DNA of 64,000 nt. It comes from [Clostridium] clostridioforme AGR2157. GTDB taxonomy: Bacteria > Bacillota > Clostridia > Lachnospirales > Lachnospiraceae. The stretch is taken from the NCBI RefSeq assembly GCF_000424325.1, contig NZ_AUJR01000003.1, positions 62,001 to 126,000 on the forward strand. The letters are read 5' to 3'. Position 1 is the stretch's first letter. Each line of letters starts with the position of its first letter. Below the pieces are notes generated by a model, which saw only the letters and a program-made list of their open reading frames with translations, was not told the origin of the DNA and made no database searches. Position numbers and translations under genes: made by a program. This document shows, piece by piece, positions 1 to 8,706 of the stretch.

Positions 1-243
1 TTAAATAGAAATCAATATTTAGGCGATTTTTATAAATATTGATAATAGGCACAGTAGTACCGACTGACAGTTTAAAATACAAGACGTAAGAATCAAGCTA
101 GTAAAGCTGTATCCGGTTATAGTTTACAAACTCACATGATACAGTACGAATCAAGATATTGTTTTGATAATCTTGGCTTGCTGTTATGTATTGTGCTTGT
201 TATATCGCAGATAGAATATAAAATGACTTTTGGAGGAGATGAA

Positions 244-1935
244 ATGGCAGTTCTTCATCAAGAATATTATAAAGGAACAGGAAAAGGGCAAGCAAAAATC
301 CAGGTTAATCGGGATATTCGTTCCTATATTGAGGATAATCCTAGTGGAGACTTTTCACAAGTGCTGGCTATGGATGCTAGATGGCAAGTATTCTATCATT
401 TATCGGATATGAGAGCATCAATCTTAAATTGGTATGAATGGAGTAAGAATGGGTCAATCTTAGAGATTGGTGGGGAATTCGGTGCGTTAACAGGACTACT
501 TTGTAAGCATGGTAAGCATGTGACAACAATTGAATATGGATTGTTTAAAGCAGAAACTATCTGTAAACGCCATTCGAATAGAGAAAATTTGGATGTATAT
601 GCTGGCAATTTGTTTGATATGGAATTTGCAGAAAAATTTGATTATATTGTGATGATTGGCAGTTTGGAACGTCAATGTGGAGGGAGTAATTCCCTTGAAG
701 ATTATCATAGATATATGAAGAAGATTGTGACATTGCTTAAACCAAATGGAAAGCTTTTGGCAGCTGTGGAAAACCGATATGGACTTCGTTACTTCTGTGG
801 TGAAGTGGAAACCTACACGGGAAAGCCATATGCTGGAATTAATCATTATCCGCAAGGGGCTAGAGGTTATACATTTAGCAAAAAGGAACTATATGATATA
901 ATGTGCAGTGCAGGATTTAAAGCTGTGAAGTTTTACTATCCACTGCCAGATTATAAATTGCCTCAAATGATTTATTCAGATGAATTTTTACCTCAAAAGG
1001 ATTTAGGGGAGCGTTTGTTATTTTATCATCTCAATAAAAATACATTGGTGGCTTCGGAAAATAATTTGTATGAGGATTTGATTGATAATCATGTATTTCC
1101 ATTTTTTGCAAATTCGTATCTTACGGAGTGTAGCCTAGATGGGAAATATAGTACTACCATATTTGCAGCAGTTACAACTGATAGGGGAAAATATCATGCT
1201 ATGTCTACGAGTGTATTTTATAGTTCAGGAGGGGAGGAGCGTAGAGTAAGAAAGAGGGCGTTGTACCGAGAGGGGATATCAAATGTACGAGCAGTTTATG
1301 ATAATATGATGGAGCTAAAGAAGCATGGAATTACTATTGTTCCTCATTATTTGGAAAATGATGATATAATTATGCCGTTTATACCTAAAATAACATGTTC
1401 AGATTATCTTAGAAAGTTAGTAATGTTAGGGGATGGAGATGCATTCGAATTAATATTTGAATTAATATATCAAAATATACTAAAATCTTCAGAACTAGTT
1501 CCAGCGGAAGAAAATAAGTTTCCTGAAGTGGGGGGAAACGTAGTGGAATATGGGCCTATCCTTAAGAGGTGCTATGTGGATATGGTTCCATTTAATTGTT
1601 TTTATGTAAATGGAAAGCTACTATATTTTGATCAGGAATTTGTTATGGAAGATTATCCAGCTTTATACCCGATGTATAGGGCATTAATGTATACATATTA
1701 TTTTATACCAGATGCAGAGAAACTTGTTCCCATACATGAGATGAAACGGCGATATGGATTAATTGAATTGTGGGATGTTTTCCAAAAAGAGGAAGATAGG
1801 TTTGTGTCGGACAATCGTAGGCATGAGGTATATCAAAATTTTTATAAGTGGATTGGTGATGATTTAACTCGGATAAACTGTAATGCAGAGTTATTATTGA
1901 AATCAGAATTTTTTCATGAATGTGATGCAGATTGA
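244..1935 (+). CDS. Class I SAM-dependent methyltransferase, polysaccharide locus
   Basis: A 563-residue protein. Residues about 73-82 (ILEIGGEFGALTG) form a glycine-rich SAM-binding motif I. An acidic strand end (TTIEYG) and a motif like FDYIVMIGSLE follow, as in class I Rossmann methyltransferases. The C-terminal ~300 residues lie outside the methyltransferase fold and I do not recognise them; long two-part methyltransferases of this kind occur in surface-glycan clusters of Lachnospiraceae. The start is set at ATG 244 because GGAGG lies 8-13 bases upstream; the reading frame is open further upstream but has no ribosome site there. The gene is A+T rich. Its likely job is methylation of a sugar or glycan end in the adjacent polysaccharide pathway. 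The acceptor cannot be read from the sequence. Confidence 0.75.
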   Translation: MAVLHQEYYKGTGKGQAKIQVNRDIRSYIEDNPSGDFSQVLAMDARWQVFYHLSDMRASILNWYEWSKNGSILEIGGEFGALTGLLCKHGKHVTTIEYGLFKAETICKRHSNRENLDVYAGNLFDMEFAEKFDYIVMIGSLERQCGGSNSLEDYHRYMKKIVTLLKPNGKLLAAVENRYGLRYFCGEVETYTGKPYAGINHYPQGARGYTFSKKELYDIMCSAGFKAVKFYYPLPDYKLPQMIYSDEFLPQKDLGERLLFYHLNKNTLVASENNLYEDLIDNHVFPFFANSYLTECSLDGKYSTTIFAAVTTDRGKYHAMSTSVFYSSGGEERRVRKRALYREGISNVRAVYDNMMELKKHGITIVPHYLENDDIIMPFIPKITCSDYLRKLVMLGDGDAFELIFELIYQNILKSSELVPAEENKFPEVGGNVVEYGPILKRCYVDMVPFNCFYVNGKLLYFDQEFVMEDYPALYPMYRALMYTYYFIPDAEKLVPIHEMKRRYGLIELWDVFQKEEDRFVSDNRRHEVYQNFYKWIGDDLTRINCNAELLLKSEFFHECDAD

Positions 1936-1958
1936 TGATATAAGTGGCAATATTAGTT

Positions 1959-1993
1959 GCTGAACAGGTTCGTCTGCAACAGTGGGCCGATCT
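1959..1993 (+). repeat. Duplicated 5' fragment of IS66 tnpA
   Basis: These ~35 bases match 2462-2496 with only a few third-position changes and encode the same peptide start (AEQVRLQQWADL). It is an orphan copy of the tnpA beginning, lying just after the methyltransferase stop and abutting the IS21 remnant. It marks at least two IS66 insertion or recombination events here. Confidence 0.7.
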
Positions 1994-1994
1994 A

Positions 1995-2370
1995 AAAACC
2001 CGTGCGGGCAGCGCTGTCTGATAGTGGTCTGCCAATTCCTGATAAGAGCGGTTTACGACAGGGTCTTCATACTTTTTGTTACTGAGAATCCCGACTTTTA
2101 AATTATCCGGGTTCAGTATAACCTTATCATAAAGGGTGAGCGCGGTTCCTGCCCAGTCCACCATAAGCTTGTCACCAGGTTTGTGCTGGATATGCATCGT
2201 CAGTTTATTCTGTGGACATAATCCTGATACAGTTTACAGTACTGGGAGTAGCCATAGGGCGGCTTGCCGGCATACCGGCAGGTATCTACATACTCCTGCC
2301 ATAATAGCTTAAATGTAAACGCTCCAACGCCGGCATCTTGTACAGTTTCCCAACCTCTGACATAATAGTT
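1995..2370 (-). pseudogene. istA: IS21-family IstA transposase remnant
   Basis: Read on the minus strand, two frames give pieces of an IS21 IstA transposase: first LLWQEYVDTC...GYSQYCKLYQDYV, then, after a one-base shift near 2200, HKPGDKLMVDWAGTALTLYD. This is followed directly by NPDNLKVGI and NRSYQELADHY. In intact IstA the VDWAG block and the DNLK block are separated by about 60-80 residues, so there is also an internal deletion. The piece lacks both ends and the IstB partner. It cannot encode an active transposase. Confidence 0.7.
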
Positions 2371-2388
2371 CCATGAACTATAAAGTCT

Positions 2389-2414
2389 AAAAAAGTTAAG
2401 TACTATACTTTTTT
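2389..2414 (+). terminator. Hairpin with A/T arms upstream of tnpA remnant
   Basis: An 8-bp inverted repeat, AAAAAAGT and ACTTTTTT, is separated by a 10-base loop, with a further GTC/GAC pair outside. It could act as a weak terminator in either direction, or protect the IS66 transposase remnant from read-through transcription. It is too A/T rich to be certain. Confidence 0.35.
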
Positions 2415-2437
2415 GACTCTAATTCAGGAGGTTAGTC

Positions 2438-2581
2438 ATGAGAACAGAAACCAGTTTAGTCGCTGAACAGGTTCGCCTACAACAGTGGGCTGATCTGATC
2501 AAGGAATGTCAAAGTCGTCCAACTGATATGAATGTAGAAACCTGGTGCAGTCGGCACGGCATTACAAAGGCCAATTACTAA
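2438..2581 (+). pseudogene. tnpA: IS66-family accessory protein TnpA, truncated
   Basis: A good ribosome site (CAGGAGG, 2425-2431) precedes ATG 2438. The 47 codons match the N-terminus of the IS66 accessory protein TnpA (RLQQWADLIKECQSRP, then WCSRHGITKANY). In full-length TnpA the last motif is ITKANYYYR; here the codon after Tyr is TAA. No tnpB follows. Downstream to about 2640 the sequence is no longer recognisable as IS66, so the element is a dead left end. Confidence 0.7.
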
Positions 2582-2640
2582 GATCAGTACCAGATGCTGA
2601 TGCAGGGATTGGAAGTCATTGCAAAGAACCCCATTTCAGA

Positions 2641-3065
2641 AATGAGGAATCCGCCAAAAGCTATGTGATTTTGTGCAATTCTCCGATTTTTAAATTTATG
2701 AATTGTTATATCAAAGCTTGATCATGCGACAATTCATGGTGTTATCCCCAGACTGTTCCGTTCCCTGTGAATTACAGCCTTCGCGGGGATGGTAATTACA
2801 GACTGTTGTGGATAACAGTTTCAAAAAACCAATAATTACCAGCTGTTTTTCGGCTCCTTAGAATTGTTATCCGCCAGAGAATATCCTAAAACTACAAAAA
2901 TAAGGCTCAACGGGCCATGCAAAATGGCCCGAAACTTGTCAAGGTACCGGCTTTGGTGCGTTTACGCTACAGTGTTATGCCACTCTTAAGTAACTCCTTA
3001 TGGATGTAGACAAAATCAGGCGTAACAAGTCATAATTATTCAAATCGTGTTTATGAAGGCTGTCA
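2641..3065. other. Non-coding scar with IS-end-like hairpin
   Basis: No credible gene is present. A perfect 8-bp hairpin lies at 2911-2931 (CGGGCCAT / ATGGCCCG). After it come CTTGTCAAGGTACC and GTGCGTTTACGC. Similar words follow hairpins at 26471-26550, inside the intact insertion sequence, and at 17818-17855, next to the IS66 tnpC tail. I read the stretch as fused ends of lost mobile elements that removed the 5' part of the prenyltransferase gene downstream. Confidence 0.45.
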
Positions 3066-3488
3066 GTGCATTTTTGGATTGGAATTTATATGGTATTAAA
3101 TATTTTGTATAGTGTTAGTTTAAAGCATGTGCCATTCGTTGACATATTGATATTGGTTTCTGGTTTTTTAATCAGGGTATTATATGGTGGGGTAATATTG
3201 AATATCGAAATTTCCTCTTGGTTATATTTAACTGTAATAGCAGCAGCTTTTTATTTGGCTCTGGGAAAGCGGAGAAATAAATTTACTCATTATGGTGTAT
3301 TACATAAAAACAATAGATCGAATGACAATAGATGTGATTTGGAGCGTTCCACTAGTCATGATACTTTTATGAGATATAGTTTTGATATTGAAAAAGGCTC
3401 TTTTGGGGATCCTGTTGAAGTTATTTTTCATAATAAAATTTTATTATTATTAATGGCATTAGATTGCTACTATTTATTGTTTTTATAA
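3066..3488 (+). pseudogene. UbiA-family prenyltransferase fragment (decaprenyl-P phosphoribosyltransferase-like)
   Basis: The frame starts at a GTG with no upstream domain and encodes two recognisable pieces of a polytopic UbiA prenyltransferase. Residues ~10-75 (YSVSLKHVPFVDILILVSGF, then LALGKRRN) match the central part. Residues ~103-140 (MRYSFDIEKGSFGDPVEVI) match the C-terminal end seen in decaprenyl-phosphate phosphoribosyltransferase-like proteins. The N-terminal third, with the first prenyl-diphosphate aspartate motif, is missing, and the segment between the two pieces is short and scrambled, which suggests an internal deletion. The upstream mobile-element scar probably removed the start. 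Family members make polyprenyl-phosphate sugars for wall polymers. This copy is very unlikely to work. Confidence 0.7.
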
Positions 3489-3640
3489 TATTTTAAGTGA
3501 ATAATGTATAATCTAAGCTTGAAGATATATTTTCGATTATTTTTTACAGTTTGGGGCTAATTGTTGGGTGGAAATGAAATCGAACCGAACCAGATGGACT
3601 GTAATGAAGGATTATTACTGAACTTGGAAGGGAAAATATC

Positions 3641-6283
3641 ATGATTGACGTAAAGGCAGACAATTTATGTGGTTACACAGTTCCGGTGAGAACTAGGAAA
3701 ACAAGGGCAGTACAGATGGAACTATTGCAGGTTTTTAAAGAATTCTGTAATGCACACCAGCTTCGTTATTATCTCTGGTCAGGTACATTGTTGGGGGCGG
3801 TGCGCCATCAGGGATTTATCCCATGGGATGATGACGTGGATGTTGTTATGCCGCGAAGAGACTATAATACCTTTAAACAACTGGCGGCATCTGAATTAAG
3901 CGCTCCATATACGCTTCATACCAACGAAAATGATTCGGGCATATTCCGGGGAAGCATGTGCAGATTACGTAACATCAATACCACAGGAGCCGAATATTGG
4001 GAGATTAATGGCAGCAATAATTGGGGAATATGGATAGATATACTGGCTTTGGATTATGTGTTTGAAAATGAGGAAAAGCGTAAGAACCAGCTCCGAAAGA
4101 TTGCAATATATAAAAGACTTTGTCTGATTCAAACTTTCGGTGAGGGCAGACCGGAATTTCAGACATTATCCAGATTAAAGAAGTATGCATATCGGATGAT
4201 TATTAAACGGGAAGGCAGGGAAAAGCTTTTAAGAAGCTATGAGGAGGCATGTGCAGCCTGCCCGGAAGAGGAAGGATATTACGTCCGCCCGTTTACTGCG
4301 GCTTTTAATGCAGATGATTATCAGGTGTATTACCGGAGTGATTTCAATGAAACAGCGCAGTTATCATTTGAAGGCTGTAAATTCGATGTTCCGGCAGGAT
4401 ATGACCGGTTATTGGGTATGATGATGGGAAAATATATGGAGTATCCATCTGAGGAACTGAGAGTACCGCGTCATACGGGGATTTTTGATCCGGAAACACC
4501 GTTCCAAATATATCGCCGCAGGCTGGCGGAAACTTTTAATGGGTTAGAAGGAAAATTAATTGTCATTTTTGGCGCCGGCAATATGTTTGAGGATTATATG
4601 CGCAGATTCGGCGGTAGGTTCAGACCTGCATATATTATTGATAATGGACGGGAAAAGTGGGGAAGGTCTGTTCATGGAATTATGGTCTGCGGGCCTGAGA
4701 AACTCTTGGAAATTCCTAAAGATAAGCTGCGAATTATAATATGTAATATTTATTACCGAGAGATTGCATTACAATTAGAAAAGATGGGCTTTGATGAGTA
4801 TTATCTTCATATTGAGAATGTTTACTGGCTGAATGATATCCTGTTTCCGGCCAGGCTTGAAATGAAAGGGGAACCGGAAAGACAGGGAATGGTTTTGCAG
4901 GAGCTGAAAGCTGATATAGGGCTTGGTGTAGATGTGGGGTTTGGTTGTGGGGTGGGGTGGGGGGTAAAGCTTTCTCCTGATACCGGAATGATTGAGTCCG
5001 GTGATGATACATGGATGGCAACTTACAGGATTTACCATGCGCAAGCGGGCAGTTACCTGAAGCTGAATGATGATGCGTATCGTTATGGAGTTGCTACCTA
5101 CAATGCAGAAGTAAATGGAACATATATTTATACCTATTGCTACCAAAAGGAAGAAAACTGGACAACCTATAATCACGATTACCATGAATCGCAGCTGAGA
5201 GGTGGAAACTATTATTTTAATGACGACAGATATTTCCGCGTCTGCCTGAGAAGGGCAGATGGAGCCTCAATCCCCGCGGACACAGGGATACATCTGGATA
5301 ATATACTCTCTTTTGTTTCCACATATACGGAATATCAGCCAAAAACATTATTTGCAGACGAAATACGGGATACGGCGACTAAGGTATTAAAGAGAAAGAA
5401 AAAGGGAAAGACTCTGACACTGGCTGTTCTGGCTGATACGCATTATGTGGTTGGCGGATGCTGGGAGGATTCGCTTTACAACATACAGGCGGTTCACGAG
5501 CAGACTGGTTTTGACGCAGTTGTCCATCTGGGGGATATTACCGATGGAATGGTGCCCAGGGCACTGACAGAAGAATATGTGCATAATGTTATGTCCGGAT
5601 TACAGAGTGTGGGGACGCCTGTATATCTGGTACAGGGAAACCATGATTCCAATTATTTTTCGGGAAATCCTGAGGTGCTGGATGATGATGAGCAGTTTAA
5701 CCTGTATCAAGCCGAATTGCCGTCTGATGTGGTACGGGATGGAAAAAGTTTCTGGTATTATGTGGACAGGCCCGATTTGAAGCTTAGGCTACTGTTCCTG
5801 GCATCCTTTGACCATCGTGAAAAGGTGCGGTATGGATTTCCGGCAAAGGAACTTAAATGGGTGGAAAGGACACTGGAGGAGACACCGGATGGATATTCCG
5901 TATTGGTCTTTGCTCATGTCCCGCCTCTTCCGGAAATCCATTACTGGAGCAATGAAATCAGGAATGGAGAGGAGTTAATCAATATTTTGGAAAGCCACAA
6001 CAGAGGTGGACACAGGATTATGGCATATGTTCATGGACATAACCATGCTGACCAGATATACGGAAAACGGGATTTTCCGATTATTTCCCTTGGATGTAAT
6101 AAATGCGAATATTTTATGGATAAGAAGCCGGAAGGCGCTATTGTTTACGAACGGAAGCTGGAAACTGTATCACAGGATCTCTGGGATGTAATGATAATCA
6201 ATCCTGAGGAAAATCAGCTTGACTTTATCCGCTTTGGTGCTGGCGAGGACAAGCATATACAGAAGAGAGGCAATGAAATATGA
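3641..6283 (+). CDS. LicD-type phosphotransferase fused to calcineurin-like phosphoesterase
   Basis: An 880-residue multidomain protein. Residues ~25-270 are a LicD/nucleotidyltransferase-like domain with the acidic motif WDDDVDVV at 62-69. LicD proteins transfer phosphocholine or other phospho-groups from CDP-carriers onto glycans. Residues ~300-395 look like a Rossmann-type fold (VIFGAGN, then YIIDNG). Residues ~440-570 form a beta-rich linker. Residues ~590-870 are a metallophosphoesterase with ADTH (about 597), HLGD, GNHD (about 667), FAHVPP and VHGHNH (about 797), all metal-binding motifs in the usual order. The start ATG 3641 follows GGAAGGGAAA. The gene overlaps the next one by 4 bp (ATGA), so the two are translationally coupled. 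One polypeptide may both add and remove or trim phosphate-linked groups. The domains are clear; substrate and logic are inferred. Confidence 0.8.
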   Translation: MIDVKADNLCGYTVPVRTRKTRAVQMELLQVFKEFCNAHQLRYYLWSGTLLGAVRHQGFIPWDDDVDVVMPRRDYNTFKQLAASELSAPYTLHTNENDSGIFRGSMCRLRNINTTGAEYWEINGSNNWGIWIDILALDYVFENEEKRKNQLRKIAIYKRLCLIQTFGEGRPEFQTLSRLKKYAYRMIIKREGREKLLRSYEEACAACPEEEGYYVRPFTAAFNADDYQVYYRSDFNETAQLSFEGCKFDVPAGYDRLLGMMMGKYMEYPSEELRVPRHTGIFDPETPFQIYRRRLAETFNGLEGKLIVIFGAGNMFEDYMRRFGGRFRPAYIIDNGREKWGRSVHGIMVCGPEKLLEIPKDKLRIIICNIYYREIALQLEKMGFDEYYLHIENVYWLNDILFPARLEMKGEPERQGMVLQELKADIGLGVDVGFGCGVGWGVKLSPDTGMIESGDDTWMATYRIYHAQAGSYLKLNDDAYRYGVATYNAEVNGTYIYTYCYQKEENWTTYNHDYHESQLRGGNYYFNDDRYFRVCLRRADGASIPADTGIHLDNILSFVSTYTEYQPKTLFADEIRDTATKVLKRKKKGKTLTLAVLADTHYVVGGCWEDSLYNIQAVHEQTGFDAVVHLGDITDGMVPRALTEEYVHNVMSGLQSVGTPVYLVQGNHDSNYFSGNPEVLDDDEQFNLYQAELPSDVVRDGKSFWYYVDRPDLKLRLLFLASFDHREKVRYGFPAKELKWVERTLEETPDGYSVLVFAHVPPLPEIHYWSNEIRNGEELINILESHNRGGHRIMAYVHGHNHADQIYGKRDFPIISLGCNKCEYFMDKKPEGAIVYERKLETVSQDLWDVMIINPEENQLDFIRFGAGEDKHIQKRGNEI

Positions 6284-6996
6284 CAGAAATTTGGGCTCAT
6301 AGAGGGGCTTCCGGCTATGCGCCGGAAAATACGCTGGAAGCATTTGCGCTGGCGGCAGAGATGGGGGCTGATGGGGTTGAGCTGGATGTTCAGATGAGCC
6401 GCGATGGTTACCTGGTGGTGGCCCACGATGAGAGGATTGACAGGGTCAGCAACGGCAGCGGATTAATACGTGATTTTACATTGAAAGAACTGAAGGAGTT
6501 TCATTTTAATAAAACCCATCCGGAATACAGGGAGGCCAGAATTCCCACATTGCGTGAAGTATATGAGGCTTTAAAGAACACATCATTGTGGATAAATGTG
6601 GAGTTAAAGAATGGAATTTATTTTTATGAGGGGCTAGAGGAACGGGTCTTGGAACTGACAGGCCGGTTAGGGATGGAGAAACGGGTAATCTATTCTTCAT
6701 TTAACCACCATAGTATGGTTCATCTCAAACAACTGAATCCGGATGCACTTACAGGGCTCCTGTATTCTGATGGAATATATGAAGCATCGGCTTATGCACA
6801 GGAAATTGGCGCGGGTGCCCTTCATCCTGCATTCCATAATCTGCAGTATCCGGGAGTTATGGAGCAGGCAAGAGAAAGAGGTCTCAAGGTTCACGTATGG
6901 ACTGTGAATACTTTGGAACAGGGACAAGCGTGTCTAAAGGCAGAGGTGGATGCAGTTATCACTAATTATCCGGATAAAATGAAAGAACTTTTTTGA
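6280..6996 (+). CDS. Glycerophosphodiester phosphodiesterase
   Basis: A 238-residue GDPD-family TIM barrel of typical bacterial length. The N-terminal signature WAHRGASGYAPENT contains the HR and EN residues used in catalysis and metal binding. ELDVQMSRDG and VAHDERIDR give the remaining metal ligands and second catalytic histidine, and VHVWTVNT lies near the end. There is no signal peptide, so the enzyme is cytoplasmic. It hydrolyses glycerophosphodiesters to glycerol 3-phosphate and an alcohol. Glycerol 3-phosphate could feed the glycerol-3-phosphate-type cytidylyltransferase encoded next. It overlaps the LicD fusion gene by 4 bp, and a strong terminator follows directly. Confidence 0.88.
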   Translation: MTEIWAHRGASGYAPENTLEAFALAAEMGADGVELDVQMSRDGYLVVAHDERIDRVSNGSGLIRDFTLKELKEFHFNKTHPEYREARIPTLREVYEALKNTSLWINVELKNGIYFYEGLEERVLELTGRLGMEKRVIYSSFNHHSMVHLKQLNPDALTGLLYSDGIYEASAYAQEIGAGALHPAFHNLQYPGVMEQARERGLKVHVWTVNTLEQGQACLKAEVDAVITNYPDKMKELF

Positions 6997-7020
6997 AAGG
7001 CTGGTTTCCAGCCTTTTCTA
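6996..7020 (+). terminator. Intrinsic terminator after GDPD gene
   Basis: A 9-bp perfect stem AAAGGCTGG / CCAGCCTTT with a TTT loop is followed by TTCTATTT. It overlaps the last base of the GDPD stop codon and ends the LicD-GDPD transcript. Confidence 0.75.
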
Positions 7021-7049
7021 TTTACTTTTTCTGCCCTGTGAAGTATACT
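7021..7049 (+). promoter_or_regulatory. Putative sigma-A promoter for the cytidylyltransferase fusion
   Basis: TTTACT (7021-7026) and TATACT (7044-7049) are 17 bases apart, about 50 bases before the ATG at 7101 and directly after the terminator of the previous unit. The match is fair, not strong. Confidence 0.45.
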
Positions 7050-7100
7050 TGGATAAGGTAAAATCGGAGAGAATATGGGTTTTATAAGGATGGAGTGCGA

Positions 7101-8465
7101 ATGAAAAAGGTAATTACATATGGTTCTTTTGATTTGTTTCATGAGGGACATTACCGTTTACTGAAAAGAGCCAAGGAACTGGGGGATTATTTAATTGTAG
7201 GAGTAACTACGGAGCACTATGATGAATCCAGGGGAAAGCTGAATGTCATGGACTCCCTGATGGAACGTGTGGAGCATGTCAGGCAGACTGGATTGGCAGA
7301 CCAGATAATTATTGAGGATCATGTGGGACAGAAGGTAGAGGATATTCAGAAATATGGTGTGGATATCTTTACAGTGGGATCTGACTGGATTGGTGCTTTT
7401 GATTATCTGAAGCAGTATTGTAAGGTGGTGTATCTGGAGCGAACGAGAGATGTCTCCAGCACTATGTTGAGGGCGAAGAATTTTTCACTGATACGGCTTG
7501 GGATTATTGGGTGTGGCCGCATAGCAAAGCGAATGGTTCCAGAAGTGAAATATGTCAGCGGTATATATGTTGAGAGCGTTTATAACCCCAAAATTGAAAG
7601 CGCCAGGAAGTTTGCAGAGGATAATGAACTCAAGTTTTATACGGATAATCTGGAAGATTTTTTTAATCAGATAGACGCGGTTTATATAGCATCACCTCAT
7701 GGGACGCATTATGAATATGTGAAACAGTCATTAATGGCAAAGAAGCATGTTTTGTGTGAAAAACCTATGGTGCTTAAACGAGACGAGGCAGAGGAACTGT
7801 TCGATTTGTCAAGAGAAAAGAATTGTGTTTTAATGGAGGGCATTAAGACGGCTTATTGTCCGGGATTCGTACAGATGTTGAGTATTGCCAGAAGCGGAGT
7901 AATTGGCACGATTAGGGATGTGGAGGCATGCTTTACAAAGCTGACCAGTCCTATCTTGAGAGAGTTAACTGATACAGAGACTGGGGGAAGTTTTACGGAG
8001 TTAGCCAGTTATACATTATTTGCAATTATAAAGCTTTTGGGAAGTAATTACAAGGAAGTGAAGTTTGACGGATTCTGGGCGCCCAATGGGGTAGACACAT
8101 TCATAAAGGCATATATTAGATATCCTTATAGTCTTGCAGAATCCAGGACAGGACTGGGTGTTAAGTCAGAGGGACAACTGATTATATCCGGCACTAGAGG
8201 ATATATTAAGGTGACGGCTCCGTGGTGGAAGACACAGGAGTTTGAAGTGTGTTATGAGGACACTACTCAGAATGAACGGTATTTTGTCAAGTTTTTAGGG
8301 GATGGCCTGAGGTATGAAATCAGTGACTTTGTATCGACTATGAATGGTTTTGAAAAGAGTGAGTATAAATTGACAGCAGAGGAATCAATAGCGATTGCAG
8401 GAATCATGGAAGAATTTTTAAATATGAGAAATAGGGGGGGGGGGGCAGAGGATGAAAGATTATAA
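7101..8465 (+). CDS. Glycerol-3-phosphate-type cytidylyltransferase fused to Gfo/Idh/MocA oxidoreductase
   Basis: A 454-residue fusion. Residues 1-~132 are a TagD-like cytidylyltransferase: TYGSFDLFHEGHY carries the nucleotide-binding HxGH motif at 15-18, and TVGSDW and SSTMLR match the family's later motifs. Residues ~135-450 are a Gfo/Idh/MocA dehydrogenase with the NAD(P) loop LGIIGCGRIAKR, then ASPHGTHYE and the catalytic-site motif CEKPM. A CDP-activated alditol phosphate could be made and its precursor redox-converted by one protein. The neighbouring LicD enzyme would transfer the activated group. ATG 7101 is chosen because AGGATGGAG precedes it; a GTG at 7095 is in frame. The last codons contain a G12 tract that fixes where the protein ends. 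Confidence 0.8.
   Translation: MKKVITYGSFDLFHEGHYRLLKRAKELGDYLIVGVTTEHYDESRGKLNVMDSLMERVEHVRQTGLADQIIIEDHVGQKVEDIQKYGVDIFTVGSDWIGAFDYLKQYCKVVYLERTRDVSSTMLRAKNFSLIRLGIIGCGRIAKRMVPEVKYVSGIYVESVYNPKIESARKFAEDNELKFYTDNLEDFFNQIDAVYIASPHGTHYEYVKQSLMAKKHVLCEKPMVLKRDEAEELFDLSREKNCVLMEGIKTAYCPGFVQMLSIARSGVIGTIRDVEACFTKLTSPILRELTDTETGGSFTELASYTLFAIIKLLGSNYKEVKFDGFWAPNGVDTFIKAYIRYPYSLAESRTGLGVKSEGQLIISGTRGYIKVTAPWWKTQEFEVCYEDTTQNERYFVKFLGDGLRYEISDFVSTMNGFEKSEYKLTAEESIAIAGIMEEFLNMRNRGGGAEDERL
8434..8445 (+). repeat. Poly-G tract (G12)
   Basis: Twelve consecutive G residues lie in the last ten codons of the cytidylyltransferase/oxidoreductase gene. Tracts of this length are prone to slipped-strand length change. 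By frame, gain of one G ends the protein after RGG...GRG, and loss of one G extends it by about a dozen residues to a stop in the downstream fragment. The change affects only the tail and any translational coupling to what follows. Confidence 0.85.
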
Positions 8466-8470
8466 TAATA

Positions 8471-8706
8471 GGGGCATTAAGATGTTTAGATAAAGCGGTA
8501 GGTGTCACTATGGATAATATTGACAAGATAGCGACTTGGGAACTTTATAAATTTGACTGTCTGTTTTCCGGGGATGATTACGTGAATAATGAGTCCTGGA
8601 TTATAGATAAAAAAAGCTGAACCAAGTGGGAGCAGATATTCAGTTTTTCCCATATACGAAAAGTGCCAGCTCCACGCAGATTAAAGAAGCGATGGGCAGG
8701 AAGTGA
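8471..8706 (+). pseudogene. Second cytidylyltransferase, 3' fragment, frameshifted
   Basis: The sequence encodes the C-terminal half of a CTP:phosphoalcohol cytidylyltransferase: ALRCLDKAVGVTMDNIDKI, then YKFDCLFSGDD, then QVGADIQFFPYTKSASST. The FSGDD and PYT...SST motifs are the family's CTP and substrate motifs. The HxGH half is absent. Around 8610 an A7 run puts the two parts out of frame; one extra A would restore the frame. The stop TGA overlaps the ATG of the next gene (TGATG). It differs in sequence from the fused upstream enzyme, so it is a separate lost gene and not a local duplication. Confidence 0.65.

Noticed and set aside
1-42. Open frame ending in TGA at the left edge, possible tail of an upstream gene
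   Set aside because: Only 13 codons are visible with no recognisable motif, so it cannot be told from chance.
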